From Paramecium tetraurelia (lineage: Eukaryota > Ciliophora > Oligohymenophorea > Peniculida > Parameciidae): a stretch of 64,000 nt of DNA. Below, piece by piece: positions 16,899 through 28,890 of this stretch (positions are counted from its first letter, which is position 1; every line of letters begins with the position of its first letter). The notes below the pieces were generated by a model, which worked only from the letters and a program-made list of their open reading frames with translations, was not told where the DNA came from and ran no database searches. The translations under genes and the position numbers were made by a program. The DNA lies in NCBI RefSeq assembly GCF_000165425.1, contig NW_001798967.1:469657-533656 (forward strand), read 5' to 3'.

Positions 16899-17660
16899 TC
16901 ACAAAGCATGAATACTTTTGCTTAGGACCCTTTTTTCTTCATTTGGAATATTGTGTTTCCGATTCATATTTTTAATGAGTTTTTTAGCAGTTCTTTTTGC
17001 CATCATAATAGTCCAAAAATCCTCATGTTAGGAATTTTATGCTTTTTTTGGATCTTTCTTTACCAAAACTTCAAAATGCCTCTATTTTTAAAGGTGAAAA
17101 TCAGTTTATTTTCTTCTCATTTCCTCCACTTCATGTTGTAATCTGAGAAATGTAGTTATATCTTTGCAATCTATATCCACATATATTTCTTTGTCTATTT
17201 TATATTCATCCAATTTCACTAGACTATTATTTGTTAATTCTGAATTTTGACATAAGCTACGTAAAAACTGAATTTCTTTTTTTTAAGGTCTTGGTTAGCT
17301 TCTTTAAGTGGGAACATGCTTTTAGGGAGAGGGTTGAGGAGTAAAGATATTCTAATTTATAGAGTATTTGAATACCATGCCTAGTTTTTTGATTGAACGT
17401 ATTGCACGATTTTAATCATCCTTTTCACCAATGCCTTCAGAGCTTGTAGAACTACTAGACGAGGAGACATTGAATTCGAATTATTAGGCTTGTCTGTCAC
17501 CTAATATTTAAGCATTTTATCTATTAGAACTTCTAGATGCTTAATTTATTTTGGTTTTCCTGGGAGGTTTTAATTGTTATTTACTTTTTTCGATGAGAGA
17601 GAGCCTGTGATCGATTCTGATTTGAGACCTGCTGTTGATAATGTCTTTTGATGATCTCAT
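16899..17660 (-). CDS. Basic Ser-rich protein of unknown function
   Basis: About 245 residues (253 if the possible 24-nt in-frame intron near 17375 is retained). It starts MRSSKDIINSRSQIRIDHRL. A Ser/Lys/Arg-rich first half contains a run of serines (VSSSSSSTSSEG). The second half is more ordered (KLDEYKIDKEIYVDIDCKD, then LRLQHEVEEMRRK) and the end is basic. I recognise no domain. The stop lies 29 bp from the cyclin gene start on the same strand and the start is 60 bp from the divergent PKA regulatory-subunit gene. Confidence 0.7.
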
Positions 17661-17720
17661 CTCTCTAGAAACTAATGATTGAAACTTAAATGCTCCGATG
17701 CCTAATTAATTATCCATTAA

Positions 17721-18984
17721 ATGAATTAATAGGCAGAAAAACTACGTCTTTATGCCCAAGAAAATGTGGTGTTTCTACTCTAGAAATTGATGGAGGACAT
17801 TCTAGCCCAACAGCCAAAAAATGTGGTATGATCAGACCAAAATATTAGATTGATTGGTCAATTGCTTGGTTAGATAAAAAGGGAAGGGATATTGTTAAAT
17901 CCAGATAGAAATAAAATGCACATTCCTCTTCCTCTGATGACGAAGTTATAGAATTGCCTAAAAGACCTGTTGCTGCTAGGAAATAAAGAGCTTCTATTTC
18001 AGCTGAAGCATACGGATAATACAATAGAAAGGAGGTGTATATTTAATATTAAAATAACAGTCATTTTAACCTAGAGTGATTGTCAAGACTCAATAATAGA
18101 AGGAAAAAATAGGTAAAAGATTGGAGCAATCATTCATGTTTGCATCACTCGATTAGAAAGAAAAAGATATTGTAATTGATGCAATGGAAGAACGTAGTTA
18201 TAAGTAAACATTGATATGCAATAGAGTAGTGCAGAGGACTGGGTCATCAAATAAGGAGACAATGGGGATAATTTATACGTTGTAGATTAAGGGGAGTTGA
18301 ATTGTTATAAGAGATTTACAAAAGATGGGGAAAACAAATTTTTAAAAGTTTACTATCCTGGAGAATCATTTGGAGAGTTAGCCTTATTGTACAATGCACC
18401 ACGAGCTGCCTCAATTCCAGGGTAAAACTAATTCTGTCTTGTTTGCATTAGACAGATAAACATTTAATCACATTGTTAAGGATGCAGCAATGAAGTATTC
18501 ATTACCTATTACATTTCTAGAAAGAGGGAGAAATATGTAAATGTCCTTAAGTAGATTGAATTGCTTTCAATGATGGATCCATATGAAAGATCTCATGTTG
18601 CAGATGCTATTAGAAGTGCCGTTTTCTAAAAAGGGGATTACGTTATTCGAGAAGGAGAATAAGGAGATATTTTCTATATGATAGAGGAAGGTGAATTAAT
18701 AGCAACCAAAACTTTGATTCAAGGATAAGAACCCACTAAAGTCTTTTAATATAAAGCAGGTGACTATTTTGGAGAATTAGCCTTACTCAAGGACATTCCA
18801 AGGTAAGCCAATGTTGTTGCTGAAGTAAAATTTATTATTCACTCTTTTATAGACAGAAGTTAAATTGATATATTTGGATAGACATAGTTTCAAAAGAATG
18901 TTAGGGCCTTTAGAAGACATATTAAAAAGAAACACTGAGAAATATGAAAAATATGAGTAATATTGGATCAACTAAGGTAAATGA
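17721..18984 (+). CDS. cAMP-dependent protein kinase regulatory subunit, with an apparent 1-nt insertion
   Basis: PKA-R binds and inhibits the catalytic subunit until cAMP binds. Order seen: docking/dimerisation helix pair (QENVVFLLQKLMEDILAQQP), inhibitor segment around RKQRASIS, and two cyclic-nucleotide domains with phosphate-binding cassettes GESFGELALLYNAPRAAS and GDYFGELALLKDIPRQA. It ends with a typical LGPLEDILKRN tail. There are five introns (23, 26, 26, 26 and 28 nt). Removing them leaves one base too many. The frame breaks at 18417-18418, where ATTCCAG is read but ATTCAG would give the conserved IQGKTNSVLFALDR. With that base ignored the protein is 377 residues, normal for PKA-R, so the insertion may be a sequencing error, an allele or a very recent lesion. 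Confidence 0.9.
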
Positions 18985-19030
18985 AAAAATTATATAACAA
19001 TTAAATCTTTCTCTTTTTTTGTGTTTCTTT

Positions 19031-19305
19031 TCAACTTTGAAAAATTCTATTGATTTTTCAATTTATTGATACTCTTCATTAATAAATAAATCTTAGATAT
19101 TAATATACTTCAAGATAGAAGATAATATAATAATATTTACTATATTCCTCAATTTTAATTGTTTTTCTTGACCTAAATTCTTAATAGAGAAAAAACCATT
19201 TGATAAAAGATCGAAAATGTAAAGCAGGATTTGTTGATGTAAAAGTTTATAAAATTCTCTTAAAAAATTATAATTTAATATTTTTTTTGTTCTGTGCCTC
19301 TTCAT
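19031..19305 (-). CDS. Possible small gene (weak)
   Basis: An ATG frame at 19305 (MKRHRTKKILNYNF...) stays open without any stop codon of any kind for 70 codons. With a 26-nt GTA...TAG intron near 19045-19070 it ends at TGA 19031-19033, giving 82 residues. It is rich in Leu, Ile, Asn and Lys and has no recognisable domain. With TGA as the only stop, chance frames of this size are common in such AT-rich DNA, so this is only a candidate. The remaining spacer between 18985 and 19533 shows nothing else. Confidence 0.25.
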
Positions 19306-19533
19306 TTATGGTTGCATACCTTCGTTTCAATATTTTACTAAACAATGAGTGCGCTTTGTTTCTTGAAAGACTCAAATACTATACTTTTAATTTTGATCCT
19401 CAATATTGAGTATATATATAATAATTAAACTCATTTTAATAAAAAACATAATTTGTTTTGATTTCTAAGTTTTTAGGTTTATGGATGAGTGAATGTATCT
19501 AATTTAAATAAATATCTCAATTTTCTCAATCAA

Positions 19534-20172
19534 ATGTCTCAATCATTACCTATTCATGCTGAATAACGCAAGTTATTTGTTTTGCAGCAAGTCAGCGCAC
19601 TTGAAACTCTCTTTTAGAAGTGGATCAACTCCAACAATCTAAACGAAGAACAAAACCTATCCTCTCAAATCGAAGAGCAAGTCACGCAAAGTCAAACAGC
19701 CACACATATTTCTCATTTTCAAGGTTTCTTAACCTACCTCCGTTCACTGAATAATAACGAATTGGAATGTCACACCATCAAATCTCTATAATAGCACTTT
19801 GACTACATGCAATAGGTCCTGGAGAATGAGGTTAAACTCTATTCATAACGCCAAATTCTCAAGGATCAAAATCAATAGGACAATAAGAAGGGCCACAAGT
19901 TTTCAAAAAAGTCTAATATTATTCTCAAAGGTTGGTTATATAAGCATTTTTCATACCCTTATCCAACGAAAGAATAAACAATCCAATTGGCTGAGAAGTG
20001 CGATCTTACATGCAAATAGGTAGCTCTTTTATTTGACAATTAGATTTAAATTTGGTTTATAAATGCAAGAGGGAGGATTGCCAATAAAACTTATGAAGAA
20101 AAGAAATTTAAGAATATTGTTAAATACAAATACCTATCAATAAACAAAGTACAAGAAAAATCAAGAGAATGA
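19534..20172 (+). CDS. TALE-class homeodomain protein
   Basis: 204 residues with one 24-nt intron (20020-20043) inside the homeodomain. The N-terminal 100 residues are helical and Gln-rich (LFVLQQVSALETLFQKW). The domain at about 125-185 has the TALE signature: a three-residue extension in loop 1 with SYPYPT after KGWLYKHF, helix 2 TIQLAEKCDL and recognition helix IQIWFINARGR. Asn of WFINAR, which contacts DNA, is present. Removing the intron restores the recognition helix exactly. It is predicted to be a nuclear sequence-specific DNA-binding factor; targets are unknown. Confidence 0.87.
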
Positions 20173-20392
20173 ATTTTATAGATCAAACATCAATATATAT
20201 TTTATGACATTTAATTGGGTCTTCTGTTTAAATTATTTATATATAGATGTTGATTAGGCTATTCAATATTAATTAAAAATCAATTATTTTTAGTAAAAAA
20301 ATATGAAAATATCTCAAACATCAAAATACAAATATCAACCAATTTTGTTTATTTGAATGCGGATAAAATAACCATTAAATATATATTAATTA

Positions 20393-21922
20393 TCAAGATA
20401 AGTATGTGAATTCCTTAGCTTTAAGTTCGTATAATTTTGAGTTATTTATTCTGATTTTCTACATTAAATCAGTCATCTCCTGTTTCAAGTGTTATTTCTA
20501 TTATTCAGATAATTGAGTGTTCTTCGAGAACTACTAGAATTATGTTTAGTAATTATTATTTAATCGAAACGCTTCCTTTTCAACTTCAATTATTTGTGAA
20601 AGTAATAATTTATATTCAAGATCTCTTGTAGATGTTTATGGTTACTATTAATATAGTAAATCATTTTAAGAATGAGACGTTGTTAATTACAGAGTTTTAT
20701 CATTATGCAAGGCATTATAAATTTCTTTCTTATCATCATCATTTAATTCAGATTCTTCATCAAAATTCTGTTTCTCTACCTCTATTTTTTGTGATAAGTC
20801 TTATATTTAAAGGTTAAATTAATTAATAAGTTCATCATTCATTTATTTCAACTGCTCATGTTGAATTTACAGTTATTCTAATTAAGATTTTAAGTTAATT
20901 AATTCTGAATCTTTAAAGAGTAGTTATTATTTTAACTGTCTATTTAAATCTTCTAAGTCTTCTATTATTAATTCTTATTCCTACAATTATTGATGATAAG
21001 TGCTGTTTTTACTTCTTAATTCTTACATTGCACATGAGACTTCTGTTTAGACTTACTACATCTAGGCTTCGAAAAATCCTTTTATATCAGTATACTACTT
21101 TTATAGCTTTTAGATCTCTTATTTTTAATGAGAGACAAGCTCTTTATAAGTGGTTTCTAGTTCCTTTATTTATTCCTATTAATCTTATTTTTCTTTCACT
21201 AATATGGCATTTTAGTTTTTCATTTCTTAATAAAGTTTTTATTGATAATGCAATTGCTTTTCATATTATTATTCATTATCCTCGATTGATAACCTCTAAT
21301 CTAATTTTAATTTATTCAGCATTTGCCTTTCCTTTCTTAATTCATCTAGAGTGTTCTGAAGTAGACTATCCTAATCGTTTCTACATACTTCTATGTTCTT
21401 ATATCGTTCATTTTGCAATTGCATTTATTACTTCATTTCTTCTAGTTGTAATTTATATTGTCGATTGATTGAATCAATACATTAATCCTTTTCTAATTTT
21501 AGTTGACTTAATTATAATTCATAGGATTGCAACAATTATTTATGATCTAAATCTAAGGCAATGTACTGTTATTATAGATTTTGATAGATAGTATTGATTT
21601 CATTAATAGTGCTTTATTAATTTTAATAATTTTTTAACTGCTCTTTCAAACTATCGTTATCTGTTTTGAGCTCCAGATTTTTTCTTTACAAAGCCTATAG
21701 AGCTTAAATTTATGAATTGCTTCTTTGAGTTGTCTTGTCAGGTGTTTAAATTCTAGTGTGATAATTGGATCGTTGATCATTTGAGATTGAAAATGAATTT
21801 TCTTTGTTAGTAGAATTTTAGAGGTGAGGCAGAGGAGCAATTTAAGCCATATATTAATCAAAGATTTTTTGAACTTTCACACTGCTGCTTCTAATAGAGC
21901 ATGTGGATGTGTCGTTGTCCAT
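20393..21922 (-). CDS. Coiled-coil protein
   Basis: 509 residues in one exon. A Ser/Asn/Thr-rich N-terminus (MDNDTSTCSIRSSSVKVQ) of about 80 residues precedes continuous Leu/Glu/Lys/Gln coiled coil to the end (...ELKAKEFTYLS). No catalytic motif is visible. It converges on the homeodomain gene with a 220-bp spacer and diverges from the XPB gene. Hydrophobic plus-strand frames in this interval, such as 21028-21468, are its antisense shadows. Confidence 0.85.
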
Positions 21923-22146
21923 TCTTATAACTTATTTAATTTAAATAATATTTCGAGAATTCTTTTAGGGAAGTATAAAGCTACTCTAAAAAGAATGATA
22001 TTATCAAAGAGCATATAGATGTCTTTAAAATAAATTAATAAATTGAATATAACATATTGGATTCTCAACTTCTACTATGTCTAATTATTAAAAACCTTTT
22101 GAATTGGAATTATTATAATAAATATAAATCAAACTAGAATTCTGTA

Positions 22147-24154
22147 ATGGATGAAACATTTAAGATGGATCATTATTTAAGGCCAATTATCATTATGAGA
22201 ATAGATGAGCCTCAAAATGAATAGCAACTGAAAAAAACTAAAAACAGTAATGACACTTAATGGAAGAAGTATGAAATCATATTAGAAAAATTCCATCGAG
22301 ATGCAGCTGCTGCAGAAGAAACCTTGATATAATTTGCGGAGCCGAGTTCCACAACCACCAACATTCAGACTTTCATCATTACATTTTATTCTCTATATAC
22401 TGCAATGACTCTTGGCTGGAATGAAGAGCGCATTAAAAGTGAAATCGACAGATTAGCTAAGAATGAGAGAATTCCAAAGGACATTACTGATTTCATTGAA
22501 AAGAATACTCAATATTTCAACAGAGCGTATTTTTATTTGGAAAAAGACTCTTATTACATTGACATAGAAATGAAATTATTGTAAGAATTGAAACACCGAA
22601 AATTTGGGTAGATGCACAACTTAACAAGCATTGAGAATTACGAGAGATAAGATAGCCTATTGAATGACAACAAAACATTTGTTAAATTTAAAATCAAAGC
22701 TAATGAACACTTTAGTGTTAATAGAGAATTGGTGGAAGATTTCAATGTACCTGTTAAACAAGAATTCGATTATCTAAAAGACTTGGAAAATACAAAGCAA
22801 GACATATAAAAGAAGCTGTAACAATTTAGAATGAAGGCTATCTATTAGTTATATAGTCATTAGAATAGAGCCTTGAAGAAAATATTCTAAAATGACAAAG
22901 CTCATTCTGGAGTTATTATTTTACCTTGTGGTGCAGGCAAAACTCTGCTTGGAATCAATGTGGCTTTAAAAATCAAGAGAAAAACACTTATTATATGCGA
23001 TTAGGTTAATGATGTCTATTAATGGTAAAAGTCTTTTATTAAGTTTACGGAAATGGATAAAAACAATTTAGCTATTATTTTGAGAACCTAATAAGAAGTA
23101 CCTATGGCAGTCTTAGGAAGGGAACACATCATAGTGATTACAAACAAGGACATGATTTCATCAAATAGAAAGGACATCAAACATGTAACTACTTTGGAAT
23201 GGCCATTATTGATTATGGATGAAGTCCATGGTTTGCCTGCAGAATAGATAAATGCTGAAATTTCAAAATTGAAAGCAAATATGAAAATTGGTCTAACTGC
23301 AACACCTTACAGATAGGATAATAAAATCAAGGAGATTTTTTATAAAGTAGGTCCTAAATTACATGAATCCATGATTGTGGATCTTAAATAAATGGGATAT
23401 GTCAGTAAAATCTATTGCATCTAAGTTTATGTTGGCATGTAGGATCTGTATAAACAAAAATATGAGGAGTACAGAAGAGTCAATAATCAATTTGTTACTA
23501 ATACTTTGTATTAAATGAATGTAAATATGAATATTTAAATAGCCTAAAAAATTCGAAGTCTTATAAAGTTTAATCAATATACACAGAACTAGAAAGGATA
23601 AGATCCTGGTATTCTGTGAGAAAGTCAACAAATTAGCAGATACTGGCACTCTTGAGAAATTTGCTAAACTTAATAATTGTCCTATTATTAGTCAGAAGGT
23701 TGAATAAACAGAAAGATCAGCTATCTATAAATTATATCAAGAGGATAAATTAGATGTTATTATTTTCGGTTAGATTGCCGATCAAGGTTTGGATTTGCCA
23801 TCTGCAAATGTGGGAATTCAGATTAGTTTTAATTTCAAGTCTGTTCGATAAGAGTTTTAAAGAATGGGTAGAATTCAAAGAAAAAAGGAAAATTAAATTG
23901 GGGAGTATGATTGTTTCTTCTATTCAATTGTAACTAAGGGAACAAGAGAAGTAGAAATACAATTTGAGAGATAAATTGCCGTAATTAATTAGGGATACCC
24001 TTATGAAATTATTTCAGCAGACGAACTCAAACCTCCTCAATCAGAAGCAGATAAAAAATTATAATTGGATAAGATTGTAGATGAAATGCAAAGGAAGGTT
24101 CTAGAGACTTGCACATAGAAAGGAGATGATGATAGGGAAGAAGATGGTTATTGA
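22147..24154 (+). CDS. XPB: XPB/ERCC3-type DNA helicase (TFIIH subunit)
   Basis: 660 residues with one 25-nt intron near 23569. XPB is the 3'-5' translocase of TFIIH, used in promoter opening and nucleotide excision repair. Seen: N-terminal MDHYLRPIIIMRI, helicase motif I LPCGAGKTLLG, the insert around IICDQVNDVYQWQ, motif II LIMDEVHGL, motif III GLTATPYRQD, the second lobe DKILVFCEKVNKLA, motif V ADQGLDLPSANVGIQIS and motif VI QEFQRMGRIQRKKE. DEVH is the family's normal box. An upstream ATG at 22077 runs into TGA. The ATG at 22147 opens straight into the conserved N-terminus and is taken as the start. The protein is somewhat shorter than human XPB (782) at both ends. Confidence 0.94.
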
Positions 24155-24282
24155 AGGTTATACAAAATATAAAAATATTATTAAATTATTATATTGTAAA
24201 ATAGAAGAGATAAGATGTCTATTTACATTCTATATATATATATAAGGCATTTGTGAAATTAATTAAGTTATATTTGAAGAAA

Positions 24283-24763
24283 TCAAATTAATTTTCTTTT
24301 ATATTTATTATGAATTGCGCTAGAAAGTAGCTTTTTTTAAGAGGATTGCAAATTTGTAGCAGGCTTCTTTCTAAATCCCATATTGCTGGATTATAAAGTT
24401 CTAGTTTAAGGTAGTAATCTTATTGTTTATGAAAAATTCAATTTACTTTTTTGGTGGGGTTAAGTGTGTTTCTACTTCATCTTCCCAATCTTGATCATCG
24501 ATATCTCGTTAGAACTTGTTTTTAAAAAAGTCAATTGAAAGTTGAGGATCCTTAATCAATTCTTCTTGTTCAGAGACTGTGAGTAGTTGATTAATGTCCA
24601 TTTCCAGAGTTTCCTTTGGAAGTAAATTGAACAAATTATTAAATGACTTTTTGATCCACATCTTAGAATTGTTGAAGTTCTGCAGATTAGATTCTTTTGC
24701 TTCCTCAATCAAAATAATATTGGTTTAAATCAGTTCTTTTAGAATAGACTTGTCACAATTCAT
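24283..24763 (-). CDS. Small protein of unknown function
   Basis: 150 residues with one 28-nt intron. It starts MNCDKSILKELIQTNIILIEE and contains a helical, acidic core (WIKKSFNNLFNLLPKETLEM). It ends in a basic Ser/Gln-rich tail (TRTLQSSNMGFRKKPATN) that exists only if the intron is removed. No family is recognised. It is divergent from the next gene with 49 bp between start codons. Confidence 0.65.
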
Positions 24764-24812
24764 ATTTTAAATTTAAATCAATAATACAAAAATTATTAAT
24801 ATTTTAATTACA

Positions 24813-25112
24813 ATGAATGATATGATAGATAATGAATTGTGTTTCCAAGAAATGAAGGAAATCGAGAAAAGAATTCTCAAATATTTATGTGAATAGTTAA
24901 AACTAGAACAACTAACAGATCCACATTTGAAACAATTGAACTACGAGGACTCGAAAAAGAAACAAATATTCTCCTTTAGATCTCTTGATTCTGACAATGA
25001 GACATCAGATAATATTTCAAATACTCCAAGTCATCGATGCTCATTACTAATTGCTCGATCTCCCCTGATTTTAAAAAGGTTAAGTGCTTCCATCTCAGAA
25101 TAACTCTAATGA
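24813..25112 (+). CDS. Small acidic/polar protein of unknown function
   Basis: 99 residues, no intron. It starts MNDMIDNELCFQEMKEIEKR, has a helical N-terminal half, then a Ser/Asn-rich segment (SLDSDNETSDNISNTPSHR) and a leucine-rich end. No domain is recognised. The composition and the divergent pairing with the neighbouring gene 49 bp away support it as a real gene. Confidence 0.6.
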
Positions 25113-25413
25113 TGATTGTATATATATTTTATTTGTTAACTAATTCTAATCCATAAGATTCTTATGATAAACAGCTGAATTAGCTACTCTAAGCATAGAG
25201 AAGTCAACAAAATTTTTATTTCCATTTTTAGCTAATAAGAATCTTTAAGAACAATCAAAGAAGAGTTAACATTATTTTTTCAACTAAAATTAGTAGAATA
25301 TTATCCATAGATTTATTAGTATTTGGCTTCCTTAAAACAATAGTCTTAACTATAGTTACTTAATTTAACTATTTCAGATAGTTAAAATGATATTACTTCA
25401 ATTTATCAAACAT
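25095..25413 (-). CDS. Possible small gene overlapping its neighbour's 3' end
   Basis: ATG at 25413 (MFDKLKQYHFNYLKQLNQVT). A 28-nt intron at 25243-25270, needed to avoid a TGA, joins it to a second exon reading KNGNKNFVDFSMLRVANSAV. TGA lies at 25095-25097, total 96 residues, an exact codon count. It overlaps the 3' end of the plus-strand gene by 18 bp. The protein-like second exon is the main support. It has no known domain, and chance remains possible. Confidence 0.4.
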
Positions 25414-25790
25414 TTTAGATAAGAATAAACTCTTTGAAATCTTTTAACTTCAGTAAAATACTATTATTTCATAAGAACAAGAGTTAAATTTAACTTGAAC
25501 TATGGATTTTATTTAAAATTTATAAATTTAAATTTTATAATAGTACTTAAATTTTTATATTTTATAAACTACGTCTTTTAGAGGATCTACTAATCTATGA
25601 TAAGGCACTAACCATAACTAGCAGACTGAATGATTTTATGAGTTATCATTTATTGTAAGTTGATTTATAAAGTATTAGGATTAATAAATTTATATTATAC
25701 ACATAAATATATAAATATAGTTTATATAATAATGATCTAATTAGGATATTTATTGGAATAAAGATTTAAACACAATTTTAATATTAATTT
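25414..25790. other. AT-rich promoter spacer
   Basis: No coding frame or RNA gene is visible. It contains long A/T runs directly upstream of the thioredoxin reductase start and presumably holds its promoter. Confidence 0.5.
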
Positions 25791-27332
<1,542 letters not shown>

Positions 27333-27359
27333 ATCCCCTGGCCTTAATGGCTAGGGGAT
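27333..27359 (+). promoter_or_regulatory. GC-rich hairpin just after the Sec codon (possible selenocysteine redefinition element)
   Basis: An 11-bp stem (27333-27343 pairing with 27349-27359, one G-U pair) closes a 5-nt TTAAT loop. It is far more GC-rich than anything around it. It starts directly after the stop codon and exactly 6 nt after the Sec TGA. That position matches selenocysteine redefinition elements known downstream of UGA in some animal selenoprotein mRNAs. The function here is inference. Confidence 0.6.
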
Positions 27360-27439
27360 GTTTTAAGCAGAAACTCCGCCTAACCTTTAATAGAAGTATT
27401 CTGAGACTGATTTCGAGGAAGGAAGACATTTGTTTGTTT

Positions 27440-27515
27440 TGAATAAAGAACAAACTTAATGAAACATTTATTGGAAATAAAGCATCGATAAATGTTGAAA
27501 AAAGATGTTTTTTGG
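27440..27515 (+). promoter_or_regulatory. SECIS element in the thioredoxin reductase 3' UTR
   Basis: The core fits a eukaryotic SECIS. ATGA at 27459-27462 begins the 5' side of the non-Watson-Crick quartet. It is followed by a 12-bp helix (27463-27474 with 27485-27496, two wobble pairs), an apical loop of 10 nt starting AAA (27475-27484), and GA at 27497-27498 on the 3' side. Below the quartet, AACA and CTT can pair with downstream AAG and TGTT as helix I. Together with the in-frame Sec TGA this is strong support for selenocysteine insertion. Confidence 0.85.
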
Positions 27516-27621
27516 ATTTGAAATTTGTTAAAGAGTATTTCTCAAAAATATATATTCAACTTTTAGATTAAAGATATAAGGATATTAAAGATAATAATTA
27601 TTTTAAGGACAACAAAATGAT

Positions 27622-28714
27622 TCAATTTAATAGTTTTCCTAGTTCTTTTCTTCCTTAAATAACTAAATTGTGTTGATTTCCCAATTCTCCAAATATTTCT
27701 ATTAACTTTTTTTAAGCCTTCTTGTCAGCCCAATTCTTATCCTTTTTAACAATCTAAAATAACTAAGTAAATTACAGTTAGAAGTGATTTAATAGCCAAT
27801 TCATTGTTTTTTATACTAAGAGCTTCCAAAGCCAAGTCAAAATATAGATCATAATTTTCAGGATTGTCATTTATTCGTACTAAAATATTTTCGATTTCAG
27901 GAGTCATGGATTTTATTTGCTTAACAAGTTTATATTGATCTTAGACTAATTAATATAATTATTTTGTATTCATGTCTTCTAAATCATCTTTGTATTGTTT
28001 ATCGAATAAATCTAAAGTTTCTTAGATTTTATTTAAATCTTCCATCAAAACATATGCTAGTGCTTTGAATAATAAATATTTTGGATGTTCCTTTTTAACG
28101 TTATCTCTTGCCAATGCCTCAGTCGTTAAAGTCATTAATCCTTAATAATTCTTGCTATCAAACAGTTGAGCCATTTGTTCCAATATCATTTGTTCAACGT
28201 TTTCACCTCTCAATATTCTTGATATTTATTCGACGATAGTCATAAATCTATCAAACTTTCCATTCTTGAAATATCCATCAACAAATTAGTTATTGTATAC
28301 CACACCTGCAAAGGGCACAGAATTAATTTACAATTGAGTGATCAAATTAGGATGTTTATCAATGTCAATGTTGATTATTGTTGAGACATCTGAATATTTT
28401 TCCATGTTTTTAATCAATACCTCTTTAAATTCCTTGCATTCTAAAGACCATTGGGCAAAACAATAAACAATGATAATTTTCTGATTGCTTTCTTAAACTA
28501 GTTGATTAAAATGGTCTGCATCAATGACATCCACATGCTACAATTTATTATCCACTACTATGTTGTCATAAAAGTTTTATGCTTAATTCTTCAATTTATT
28601 CATGATTTCATCTGAGAATTTAGGATCTTGGTTTTGTTGACTAAACATGTAAATAGCTGGAGCATGGAATTTCAGACTTCTAAAAATTGGAGTTCTAAAG
28701 AGTTTTCTGATCAT
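27622..28714 (-). CDS. Thioredoxin-fold plus TPR protein (CnoX/YbbN-like), probably mitochondrial
   Basis: 356 residues with one 22-nt intron near 27760. The N-terminus is basic and hydroxylated (MIRKLFRTPIFRSLKFHAP), as in a mitochondrial presequence. Residues about 65-170 have a thioredoxin-like fold: KIIIVYCFAQWSLECKEFKE, then INIDIDKHPNL and the cis-Pro loop NSVPFAGVVY. The usual WCxxC active site is replaced by WSLEC, so only the second cysteine remains and dithiol chemistry is unlikely. The C-terminal half is helical TPR-like and ends with KKAQKKLIEIFGELG, as in CnoX/YbbN holdase chaperones. It converges on the thioredoxin reductase gene. The fold call is good; the chaperone role is inferred. 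Confidence 0.8.
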
Positions 28715-28890
28715 AATTAAATTATATCAACAAAAATTAATTAAACAGAAATAAAAAGTAGAAAACTAATACTTAATTGAGAACTTTTAAATTGTAAGTG
28801 GATCTTTAAATTCAATTGACTTGCAAAAATAACTAAAAATTATTATCAGCAACTTAATTAATTATTGCTATAATTTTATTAATTCTTAGA

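Noticed and set aside
16953-17141. Plus-strand Phe-rich frame
   Set aside because: The opposite strand carries a 245-residue protein-like gene through the same bases.
18422-18451. A 30-nt GTAAAA...TTAG intron to explain the PKA-R frame break
   Set aside because: Its length is a multiple of three, so it cannot correct the frame, and it would delete a conserved stretch.
21028-21468. 146-codon hydrophobic plus-strand frame
   Set aside because: It is the antisense of a coiled-coil gene with 509 continuous codons on the minus strand.
22077-22146. Upstream ATG of the XPB gene
   Set aside because: Its frame meets TGA within 25 codons. The 21-nt candidate intron does not join it to the helicase frame.
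27333-27359. The post-stop hairpin as the SECIS itself
   Set aside because: It lacks the ATGA/GA quartet outside the stem and its loop is too small. The element at 27440-27515 fits better.
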